In this document: one piece after another, positions 1 through 6,478 of the stretch | Layout: the number at the start of each line of letters is the position of its first letter | Position numbering within the stretch: position 1 is the first letter of the stretch | DNA from: an uncultured Bacteroidales bacterium | GTDB lineage: Bacteria > Bacteroidota > Bacteroidia > Bacteroidales > Paludibacteraceae | DNA: 7,260 bases | Direction: 5' to 3' | Assembly: GCA_937901025.1 (NCBI GenBank) | Contig: CALCGR010000016.1 | Coordinates: 1-7,260 of the forward strand | The notes under the pieces: generated by a model | Told to the model about the DNA's origin: nothing | Seen by the model: only the letters and a program-made list of their open reading frames with translations | The model's database searches: none | Translations under genes and position numbers: made by a program

Positions 1-1149
1 CAGGTGATGCACTTCCTGTTGTCGAACTGTAAGTTCTGGATGGACGAGTACGGTTTTGACGGGTTCCGCTTTGACGGAGTGACCTCGATGATGTACCTCA
101 GTCACGGTTTAGGCGAAGACTTCAACGGCTATGGCAGTTACTATACACCCAATGCCGACGGTGATGCCATATGCTACTTGACGTTGGCGAATAAACTGAT
201 TCACGAGGTGAAGAAAAATGCCATTACCATTGCGGAGGATATGTCGGGTATGCCGGGACTGGCTTGTCCGATTGCCGATGGCGGTATGGGTTTTGACTAT
301 CGGTTGGCGATGGGTATCCCGGATTTCTGGATTAAGTATATCAAGGAGCAGAAGGACGAAGACTGGAAGGGCGGACATATATTGTACGAGATGACGAACC
401 GCAGGCAAGACGAGAAGACGGTTTCTTATGCGGAGAGTCACGACCAGGCATTGGTAGGGGATAAGACAATCATCTTCCGATTGATTGACGCGGATATGTA
501 TTGGCACTTTGAACATGGTCATTCCACGTATATGGTGGATAGGGGTATTGCGCTGCATAAGATGATCCGTCTCATCACGGCTTCTACCATCAATGGCGGG
601 TATCTGAATTTCATGGGCAATGAGTTTGGTCATCCCGAATGGATTGACTTCCCGCGTCAAGGCAACGGTTGGAGTTATAAGTACGCCCGTCGTCAATGGA
701 GTTTAGTAGACCACCCGAACTATTACTTTGCGGACTTAGATAGGTTCGATAAGGCGATGGTGAGTCTGCTGAAAGAGAAGTTGGCGATTGTCAAGGACGA
801 GAATGGGTTGCACCTGCCGTGGGTATATACCTTATGGGACAACGAAGGCGATCAGGTGATAGCCTATCGTCGCGGGAAGCTCGTGTTCGTCTTCAACTGG
901 AACGGAGTGAAGTCCTTCTCGGATTATGGTATCTTAGCTCCCGAAGGGAAGTACAAAGTCATCCTCAATACGGATGATAAGGCTTTTGCCGGCTTCGGGT
1001 TGTCGGATGACAGTGTGGAGCACTTCACCCAATCGGATAACCTCTATAAGAAAGATAAGAAAGGCTGGTTGAAACTCTACTTGCCGGCACGCTCCGCGGT
1101 GGTGCTGGAGTTGGAAGAGGAAACGAAAGCCGCTAAAAAAAACAACTAA
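1..1149 (+). CDS. glgB: 1,4-alpha-glucan branching enzyme, GH13_8 type (5' truncated by window edge)
   Basis: Branching enzyme (EC 2.4.1.18) cuts alpha-1,4 glucan chains and rejoins them through alpha-1,6 bonds during cytosolic glycogen synthesis. The reading frame is open from base 1, so the 382 codons here are the C-terminal half or a little more of a protein usually about 650-700 residues long. The GTG at base 4 is internal and not a start. All three GH13 catalytic residues are visible: the nucleophile Asp25 in GFRFDGVTSM, the acid/base Glu79 in TIAEDMSGMPG and the transition-state Asp148 in YAESHDQALVGDK. The wording of these motifs, plus NFMGNEFGHPEWIDFPR further on, matches eukaryotic branching enzymes as I remember them better than the E. 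coli GlgB type. A C-terminal all-beta domain follows, from roughly residue 285 on. The gene ends in a Lys/Asn-rich tail coded by an A-rich tract. nagB starts 12 nt downstream, so the two are probably co-transcribed. The identification is very secure; the missing N-terminus would hold the CBM48 region. Confidence 0.96.
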   Translation, partial: QVMHFLLSNCKFWMDEYGFDGFRFDGVTSMMYLSHGLGEDFNGYGSYYTPNADGDAICYLTLANKLIHEVKKNAITIAEDMSGMPGLACPIADGGMGFDYRLAMGIPDFWIKYIKEQKDEDWKGGHILYEMTNRRQDEKTVSYAESHDQALVGDKTIIFRLIDADMYWHFEHGHSTYMVDRGIALHKMIRLITASTINGGYLNFMGNEFGHPEWIDFPRQGNGWSYKYARRQWSLVDHPNYYFADLDRFDKAMVSLLKEKLAIVKDENGLHLPWVYTLWDNEGDQVIAYRRGKLVFVFNWNGVKSFSDYGILAPEGKYKVILNTDDKAFAGFGLSDDSVEHFTQSDNLYKKDKKGWLKLYLPARSAVVLELEEETKAAKKNN

Positions 1150-1161
1150 AAAATAAGCGTT
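1135..1161 (+). promoter_or_regulatory. A-rich translation initiation region of nagB
   Basis: Eighteen of the 22 bases at 1135-1156 are A, and no Shine-Dalgarno-like GGAGG precedes the ATG at 1162. Bacteroidota ribosomes are known to depend little on Shine-Dalgarno pairing and to favour A-rich, unstructured leaders, so this tract probably marks the nagB initiation region. It also covers the last codons and stop of glgB. I see no Bacteroidota-type promoter (TAnnTTTG) in it. Confidence 0.5.
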
Positions 1162-1971
1162 ATGCGAGTAATTATTGAAACCAATTATGAATTGATGTCC
1201 GAGTGGGCAGCCAATTATGTAGCCAAGAAAATCAATGCGTTTGGTCCTAAGGAGAGTCGTCCTTTCGTTTTAGGTCTTCCGACGGGCAGCAGTCCGCTGG
1301 GAATGTATAAGCACCTCATCAAACTCAATCAAGAGGGAAAAGTCAGTTTCCGCAATGTGGTAACATTTAATATGGATGAGTATGTCGGGATTCCCGAGGA
1401 GCATCCGGAGAGTTATCATAGTTTCATGTGGAATAATTTCTTCAGTCATATCGATATCCGCAAGGAGAATGTGAATATCCTCAACGGCAACGCTGCGGAT
1501 TTGGAGGCAGAGTGCGCTCGGTATGAGGCCAAGATCAAACAGATGGGCGGTATCAACCTGTTCTTAGGCGGTATCGGTCCGGACGGTCATATCGCCTTCA
1601 ACGAGCCGGGTTCGTCGTTGACGTCCCGCACCCGTAAGAAAGAGTTGACGACGGATACGATCATTGCGAACAGTCGGTTCTTCAATAACGACGTGAACCT
1701 GGTACCGAAGACCGCGTTGACGGTAGGGGTAGGTACGGTGATGGACGCCGAGGAGGTGCTTGTCTTAGTGAATGGTCATAACAAAGCCCGTGCGTTACTG
1801 CACGCGATAGAGAAACCGATCTCGCACATGTGGACGGTGAGTGCGTTGCAGATGCACCAGCACGGGATCATCGTTTGCGACGAGGCCGCTTGCGATGAGT
1901 TGAAGGTAGGAACGTTCCGTTATTTCAAGGACATAGAGAAGAATAACTTAGATCCCAATACGCTGTTATAA
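1162..1971 (+). CDS. nagB: Glucosamine-6-phosphate deaminase
   Basis: NagB (EC 3.5.99.6) converts glucosamine-6-phosphate to fructose-6-phosphate and ammonia in the cytosol, linking amino-sugar catabolism to glycolysis. The 269-residue product is almost the length of E. coli NagB (266), and residue numbers align without a shift from the ATG at 1162, which supports this start. The phosphate-binding loop GLPTGSSPLGMY lies at 38-49. The catalytic residues of the E. coli enzyme are all present at the same numbers: Asp72 in FNMDEYVG, and Asp141, His143 and Glu148 in GPDGHIAFNEP. The E. coli allosteric-site residues Ser151, Arg158, Lys160 and Tyr254 are also kept, suggesting activation by N-acetylglucosamine-6-phosphate; this is inference from conserved residues. 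The gene lies 12 nt after glgB, and its TAA overlaps the cysS ATG by one base. The length and close match argue against 6-phosphogluconolactonase or the longer NagB-like fusion proteins. Confidence 0.97.
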   Translation: MRVIIETNYELMSEWAANYVAKKINAFGPKESRPFVLGLPTGSSPLGMYKHLIKLNQEGKVSFRNVVTFNMDEYVGIPEEHPESYHSFMWNNFFSHIDIRKENVNILNGNAADLEAECARYEAKIKQMGGINLFLGGIGPDGHIAFNEPGSSLTSRTRKKELTTDTIIANSRFFNNDVNLVPKTALTVGVGTVMDAEEVLVLVNGHNKARALLHAIEKPISHMWTVSALQMHQHGIIVCDEAACDELKVGTFRYFKDIEKNNLDPNTLL

Positions 1972-1973
1972 TG
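1966..1973 (+). other. nagB/cysS stop-start overlap (TAATG)
   Basis: The nagB stop TAA (1969-1971) shares its last A with the cysS ATG (1971-1973). No Shine-Dalgarno precedes the ATG, so cysS is probably translated at least partly by ribosomes that have just terminated on nagB. That coupling is inferred from geometry only. The last sense codon plus stop of nagB form the hexamer TTATAA at 1966-1971. Confidence 0.75.
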
Positions 1974-3434
1974 TTGCAGATTTATAATACGCTCAGTAGA
2001 CAGAAAGAGTTTTTTCGTCCCATCCACGAGGGTCATGTAGGCTTATATGTCTGCGGACCGACGGTGTACGGGGATGCTCATCTGGGTCATGCCCGTCCCG
2101 CCATCACGTTTGATGTACTCTATCGGTATTTGATGCAGTTAGGGTATAAGGTGAGGTATGTGAGGAACATCACGGATGTAGGTCACTTGGAGCACGATGC
2201 GGATGAGGGCGAGGATAAGATAGCCAAGAAAGCGCGTCTGGAGCAGTTGGAACCGATGGAGGTGGTGCAATATTACACCAACCGGTATCATCGGGACATG
2301 GAGGCCCTTAATGTGTTGCCGCCGAGTATCGAACCCCATGCCAGTGGGCATATCATTGAGCAGATCAATTTCGTGCAGAAGATCTTAGACAAAGGGTATG
2401 CGTATGTGAGTGAAGGCAGTGTGTATATGGATGTGGAGAAGTACGCGAAGGATTTCCCGTATGGGAAGTTAAGTGGTCGCAACCTGGAGCAGATCAAGAC
2501 GGAGACGAGGGAGCTGGATGGTCAGGCGGAGAAGAAACACAGTTATGACTTTGCGTTATGGAAGAAAGCTTCGCCCGAGCATATCATGCATTGGCCGAGT
2601 CCGTGGTCGGAAGGTTTTCCGGGTTGGCATATGGAGTGCTCTACGATGGGAACGAAGTACTTAGGCGAGGAGTTTGATATCCACGGGGGAGGAATGGACT
2701 TGATGTTCCCGCACCACGAGGCGGAGATTGCGCAATCGTGTGCGGCCTTAGGTCACGATACGGTGCATTACTGGATGCATAATAACATGATCACCATCGC
2801 GGGCAAGAAGATGGGTAAGAGTTACCATAACTTCATCACCTTGGAGCAGTTCTTCAAGGGGGAGCACGAGTTGTTGACGAAACCCTTCTCGCCGATGACG
2901 ATACGGTTCTTTATCTTGATGGCGCATTACCGCTCGACGGTAGATTTCTCGTCGTCGGCCTTAGAGGCTGCGGAGAAGGGGTTTGCCAGGATGCAAGAGA
3001 CGTATGGTCGTTTGATGAAGATCCAACCCGCAGAGACGACCTCCGTCGAGGTAGCCGGATTACGGGAGCGTTGTCAAGAGGCGATGGATGATGACCTCAA
3101 TACGCCTATTGTCTTGCAGCACCTCTTTGATTCCGCGAAAGCGATTAACACCATTGCGGACGGTAAGGGAACGATAGCGGCTAAGGATTTAGAGGAGTTG
3201 CGTTCGGTTTGGAAGACGTATGCGATGGACGTGTTGGGGTTGCGGTTAGAGGAAACGGCCGGGGTAGATACGAATACCGAGGCCTATAAGAAAGCCATTG
3301 ACTTATTGCTGAACTTGCGTTTGGAGGCAAAGCAGAATAAGGACTGGGCTACGAGTGATAAGATTCGCAATGAACTCACCTCCTTAGGGTTCGCTATCAA
3401 GGACACGAAGGATGGTTTTGAGTGGTCCTTATAA
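1971..3434 (+). CDS. cysS: Cysteine--tRNA ligase
   Basis: CysS (EC 6.1.1.16) charges tRNA-Cys with cysteine in the cytosol and is a class I aminoacyl-tRNA synthetase. The 487-residue product is full length (the E. coli enzyme has 461). The HIGH signature appears as HLGH at residues 37-40 and the KMSKS loop as KMGKS at 280-284. The Zn ligands that select cysteine are all visible: Cys28 in YVCGPTVYGDAHLGH, Cys223 in GWHMECSTM, and His248 and Glu252 in FPHHEAE. Cys223 corresponds to E. coli Cys209, so about 14 extra residues lie between HLGH and this point, probably in the connective region around 165-195. The C-terminus has the usual family ending with KDWATSDKIRNEL and a final GFEW. The ATG overlaps the nagB stop. 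Glycine at the third KMSKS position is, to my recollection, common in this phylum and not a defect. The catalytic core is complete, so activity is expected. Confidence 0.98.
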   Translation: MLQIYNTLSRQKEFFRPIHEGHVGLYVCGPTVYGDAHLGHARPAITFDVLYRYLMQLGYKVRYVRNITDVGHLEHDADEGEDKIAKKARLEQLEPMEVVQYYTNRYHRDMEALNVLPPSIEPHASGHIIEQINFVQKILDKGYAYVSEGSVYMDVEKYAKDFPYGKLSGRNLEQIKTETRELDGQAEKKHSYDFALWKKASPEHIMHWPSPWSEGFPGWHMECSTMGTKYLGEEFDIHGGGMDLMFPHHEAEIAQSCAALGHDTVHYWMHNNMITIAGKKMGKSYHNFITLEQFFKGEHELLTKPFSPMTIRFFILMAHYRSTVDFSSSALEAAEKGFARMQETYGRLMKIQPAETTSVEVAGLRERCQEAMDDDLNTPIVLQHLFDSAKAINTIADGKGTIAAKDLEELRSVWKTYAMDVLGLRLEETAGVDTNTEAYKKAIDLLLNLRLEAKQNKDWATSDKIRNELTSLGFAIKDTKDGFEWSL

Positions 3435-3436
3435 TC

Positions 3437-5923
3437 GTGACAAGGCGAAGGCACATAGGGCTATTGGTATTGTTATGCACGAGTCTATGTGCCGTGAGCG
3501 GGGCATATGCCGAGGATGAGGAGGATATCAAGACCGTTCGGTTAAGGACGGTGGTAGTCAAGCCGCACGAGAAGGCGAAGGAGAGGTATCGTCGTAAGGG
3601 TAATCCGGCGGTCGTGTTTATGGAGCATGTGATAGCTCAGAAAGACTCGATGACGGTGAACACGATGCCCTATTATACGGTGGACGAATATTCGCGTACC
3701 TCGTTTAAGCTCAACGATTTTAAGCCTAATTTCGAGAAAGGTTTTTGGAAGGGATACGAGTGCGTTCGTAAGTATGTGGATACTACGAATGCCGCTCGTC
3801 CGTCGCTCTCGGTGTCGATGCGCGAGAGTCTGATGAAGCAGTATTATCAAAGGGACCCTCAGCGCGCCAAGACGGTGGTGGAACGTAAGCGTAAGTATGG
3901 TATTGAGGATATGTTCACCACGCAGGTGATCAGTAACACGATGGACCAGGTGTTTAAGCCGATTGATATTAACGATAATGATATCACGATTCTCTTCAAC
4001 CGGTTTGTATCGCCCTTGTCCTCGACGTTGGCACTGAGTTATTACCACTTTTATTTGCAGGACACCCTCACCGTGGACGGGTATAACTGTATGGACGTTG
4101 CTTTCGTACCGGCTACGGAGGAGAGTTATGCTTTTTCGGGTCATCTGTATGTAGTGAATGACGGGTCGTATAAGGTGAAGCAGTACACACTGTCCATACC
4201 CTATAATATCGCCCTGAACTTCGTTAACTCGATTCAGATTGAGCATCAATACCGGCAATTGGATAATGGGTTGTGGGCTCCCGACCGAACAGTCACGACT
4301 ACGGATTTTTTTGTTTTCAAGCGGTATAAGAACATCACCGGACAGCAGACGTATATCTACGGTGATTACGATTTTGCAAGTCAAATTGATGAGGCTATCT
4401 TCACGCGCGACTTGGTGACGGATAGTATCGGGCGCAAGGACACGTTGACGTTGAGGGAGCGGATGGCTCTTTGGGATACGTTGCGTCCGGAGCCGTTGTC
4501 TGAGTCGGAGCGGTCGATCATCGATCTGTTGGAGGAGTGCAAGCGGCTACCGAAGTTTAATTCGCTCATCATGTTTTGCGACGCTATCTCGAGTCGGTAT
4601 GTAGCGACCTCGCCTTCGACGCGTTGGGGCGAATCGAAATGGGACTTTGGACCGATTTACAATTTTCTTTCGTGGAATATTCTTGAGGGGGTACGTTTCC
4701 GTTTAGGCGGTATGACCACGGCCAGGGCCAACCCGCATTGGTTCTTTAAGGGGTATGCAGCCTTCGGAACGAATGACCTGGTGCCGAAAGGGAATGCGAC
4801 GGTTTTATATAGTTTTAATAAAAAGAAGTATCAGCCCTACGAACCCTGGCGGCATTATCTCTCCGTGACGGGGCAATACGACGTTGAGGAACCGGGTGCC
4901 TCCATCGGGTGGTTGGGTAGGGACAATATCTTCAGTTCCATCCCGCTGATGAAACCCAAGATGAAGAACTTCCAGTATGTGGCACGTGCGCGGGCGGAGT
5001 ATATGAAAGAGTGGCCGAATCATCTGTCGGTACGGGTTCGCTTTGACTATGAGTACAATCGTCCCGCAGGGTCCTTGCGTTATGACCGTGTGACGGGGTA
5101 TCTTCCTAATGGGCAGATAGGTGTGGTGCAGTCGGTGGACAGGTATCATTGTTACGAGGGGATGGTAGAACTCAAGTACATGCCGGGAGGTTCGTTCCCG
5201 GTGAGCAGGGAAGGGGTGGATACAAGGTTTACGTTGGAGAAAGATGGTCCGGTGGTGAGCTTGACGCATAAGATGGGTTATTTGGATGACCGTTCCAGTG
5301 GTGGGCGCGGGTTTTATTACAACTATACGGAGTTGGAGGTAGGCAAACGCTTCTGGTTCTCATCGTTTGGTCATCTGGATACGCGGTTGCAGGTGGGGTA
5401 TATATGGAATCCGGTACCATTCACCAAACTCTATGCCCCGAGTACGACCTCTACGTTTATCCGCAACGAGAACGGGTTTAACTTGATGCAACCTATGGAG
5501 TTTATGATGGATCGATATGTGGGGTGGTACCTCACGTATCATTTCAAAGGGTGGATCCTCAATCGTATCCCGGGTATCAATCGGTTACAACTGAGGGGAC
5601 TGGTTTCGTTCTCGGGTATCTACGGGTATTTAGGGAATCGCAATAACCCTTATATCGAGGGCAATGAAGGGCTCTATCGTTTCTCCGATGCCTCTCAGTG
5701 GACGGATACCGGCGAGTATATCGAGGGGTATACTTCGTCCCCGATAGGGAAGTTACCGTATATGGAGTTGACGGTAGGTCTGGAGAATATCTTGAAAGTC
5801 GTACGGATTGATTACGTGCGTCGATTGACGTACAACGAATATGAACTACCGAGTGGGGCCACCCGTAAGTATGGTGCTTGGGGACGGAACGGGGTGAAGA
5901 TCTCCTTCCACTTTGAGTTATAA
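3437..5923 (+). CDS. DUF5686 family protein, probable outer-membrane beta-barrel
   Basis: The molecular function is unknown; DUF5686 proteins are predicted envelope proteins common in Bacteroidota. With the GTG at 3437 the product has 828 residues. It opens with a signal peptide: basic TRRRH, a hydrophobic stretch at about 7-22, and a signal peptidase I site after AYA at 25. The Cys residues at 14 and 18 do not form a lipobox. The conserved family entry motif, Tyr/Arg-rich followed by KGNPAVVFM, is near 50-62, then a periplasmic domain with the LSVSMRESL segment near 123-131. From about residue 405 the sequence turns into many short alternating, aromatic-rich, Gly- and Asn-broken strands ending in SFHFEL, as expected of a beta-barrel. 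The N-terminal carboxypeptidase-regulatory-like domain of many longer relatives is absent. An in-frame GTG at 3422 would add five residues and overlap cysS by 13 nt; I prefer 3437 because its signal peptide is cleaner and it lies 2 nt after the cysS stop. Confidence 0.88.
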   Translation: MTRRRHIGLLVLLCTSLCAVSGAYAEDEEDIKTVRLRTVVVKPHEKAKERYRRKGNPAVVFMEHVIAQKDSMTVNTMPYYTVDEYSRTSFKLNDFKPNFEKGFWKGYECVRKYVDTTNAARPSLSVSMRESLMKQYYQRDPQRAKTVVERKRKYGIEDMFTTQVISNTMDQVFKPIDINDNDITILFNRFVSPLSSTLALSYYHFYLQDTLTVDGYNCMDVAFVPATEESYAFSGHLYVVNDGSYKVKQYTLSIPYNIALNFVNSIQIEHQYRQLDNGLWAPDRTVTTTDFFVFKRYKNITGQQTYIYGDYDFASQIDEAIFTRDLVTDSIGRKDTLTLRERMALWDTLRPEPLSESERSIIDLLEECKRLPKFNSLIMFCDAISSRYVATSPSTRWGESKWDFGPIYNFLSWNILEGVRFRLGGMTTARANPHWFFKGYAAFGTNDLVPKGNATVLYSFNKKKYQPYEPWRHYLSVTGQYDVEEPGASIGWLGRDNIFSSIPLMKPKMKNFQYVARARAEYMKEWPNHLSVRVRFDYEYNRPAGSLRYDRVTGYLPNGQIGVVQSVDRYHCYEGMVELKYMPGGSFPVSREGVDTRFTLEKDGPVVSLTHKMGYLDDRSSGGRGFYYNYTELEVGKRFWFSSFGHLDTRLQVGYIWNPVPFTKLYAPSTTSTFIRNENGFNLMQPMEFMMDRYVGWYLTYHFKGWILNRIPGINRLQLRGLVSFSGIYGYLGNRNNPYIEGNEGLYRFSDASQWTDTGEYIEGYTSSPIGKLPYMELTVGLENILKVVRIDYVRRLTYNEYELPSGATRKYGAWGRNGVKISFHFEL
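5918..5923. other. Shared tail-to-tail Leu-stop hexamer of two convergent genes
   Basis: TTATAA is its own reverse complement. Read on +, it is the final Leu codon TTA and stop TAA of the DUF5686 gene. Read on -, it is the final Leu codon and stop of maf. The genes therefore overlap by exactly six base pairs and there is no room for a conventional terminator between them. Any terminator must lie inside the opposite gene, and I see no clear GC-rich hairpin followed by a T-run on either side. Confidence 0.95.
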
Positions 5924-6478
5924 ATAGGGTTTGAGTTGCTCATAGACCCGAGCAATCGGGAACCCCATCACATTGAAGTAGGACCCCACCATTCGGGTCA
6001 CGCCTATATATCCGATATATTCTTGTACTCCGTAAGCGCCGGCCTTATCTAAGGGGTGGTAATGGGAGATGTAATAAGCTATCTCTTCGTCGGTGAGGGG
6101 ACGGAAGGTGACGTTCGTCTGATCGACGAACGATTCGTATCGGCCTTGGTGAAGAAACGTGACGGCGGTATAGACTTGGTGTGTTTGCCCGCTGAGTTCG
6201 CGCAGCATCTCGATGGCCTGTTGTCCGTTGGCGGGTTTGCCGAGCATATGGTTATGTATCCAGACGATGGTATCCGCGGTGATAAGTAGGTCGTCGGGGG
6301 TGAGTTGGTTCTCGTACGCGCGCGCCTTAGCACGCGATATATATAAAGGTATATCCCCCGCTTGAAGGGAAGCGGGATAGGACTCGTCGGCATCGATATT
6401 AATCGCGGTAAACGGGATGTCGAGACCCGCCATGAGTTCGCGGCGGCGGGGAGACTGAGAGCCTAGGATAATGTTCAT
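5918..6478 (-). CDS. maf: Maf family nucleotide pyrophosphatase (dTTP/UTP type)
   Basis: Maf/YhdE-type enzymes (EC 3.6.1.9) hydrolyse dTTP, UTP and modified pyrimidine nucleotides to monophosphates in the cytosol, and are linked to nucleotide-pool cleaning and division arrest. The 186-residue product begins directly with the nucleotide-binding signature LGSQSPRRRELM at residues 5-16. Lys51 and the catalytic-base Asp69 in ITADTIV follow. DKAGAYGVQ at 144-152 and GSYFNVMGFP at 165-174 complete the family signature. The DKAGAYG form, in place of the CAGSF form of YceF, indicates the dTTP/UTP subgroup and not the m7GTP one. The ATG at 6478 is favoured because the signature starts within five residues and the codon overlaps the upstream prenyltransferase stop as ATGA. 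Many relatives carry a few more residues before the signature; here no room exists without a deeper overlap. All expected catalytic residues are present. Confidence 0.96.
   Translation of the reverse strand: MNIILGSQSPRRRELMAGLDIPFTAINIDADESYPASLQAGDIPLYISRAKARAYENQLTPDDLLITADTIVWIHNHMLGKPANGQQAIEMLRELSGQTHQVYTAVTFLHQGRYESFVDQTNVTFRPLTDEEIAYYISHYHPLDKAGAYGVQEYIGYIGVTRMVGSYFNVMGFPIARVYEQLKPYL
6006..6020. repeat. 15-bp palindrome inside maf
   Basis: ATATATC and GATATAT form a perfect 7-bp inverted repeat around one central base. On the - strand the DNA codes for a doubled Tyr-Ile-Gly in Maf (residues 154-159), which alone can explain the symmetry. It is too A+T-rich and lacks a T-run, so it is not called a terminator. 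Confidence 0.5.
6475..6478 (-). other. ATGA start-stop overlap of prenyltransferase gene and maf
   Basis: On the - strand ATGA carries the maf start ATG (6478-6476) and the prenyltransferase stop TGA (6477-6475). The bases just upstream hold no Shine-Dalgarno-like sequence, so coupled re-initiation is the likely route to maf translation. The overlap also places both genes on one transcript. Confidence 0.85.

Noticed and set aside
109..696. Open frame of 195 codons on the - strand opposite glgB
   Set aside because: It lies wholly inside the clear glgB frame, has a His/Arg/Ile-rich composition with no recognisable motif, and is explained as an antisense shadow of a codon-biased gene.
1131..1160. 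CGCT/AGCG inverted repeat around the A-rich glgB-nagB junction as a terminator or attenuator
   Set aside because: Only a 4-bp stem with a loop of more than 20 bases and no T-run; too weak to support.
3430..3435. TATAAT, a perfect E. coli-style -10 box before the DUF5686 gene; the same hexamer occurs at 1967-1972
   Set aside because: It arises from the TTA-TAA gene end followed by T. No -35 element is placed at the right distance, transcription would start past the start codon, and Bacteroidota promoters use a different -7 motif.
3542..4384. Open frame of 280 codons on the - strand opposite the DUF5686 gene
   Set aside because: Long, but its product is a run of Arg, His, Leu and Val with no domain, signal or motif. 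The + strand frame carries a signal peptide and family motifs, so this is a shadow.
4805..5269. Open frame of 154 codons on the - strand
   Set aside because: Lies opposite the beta-barrel part of the DUF5686 gene and has a His/Arg/Pro-rich composition typical of antisense frames; no supporting start context.
6056..6289. Open frame of 77 codons on the + strand within maf
   Set aside because: Antisense to conserved Maf motifs, no recognisable product and no promoter or leader in front of it.
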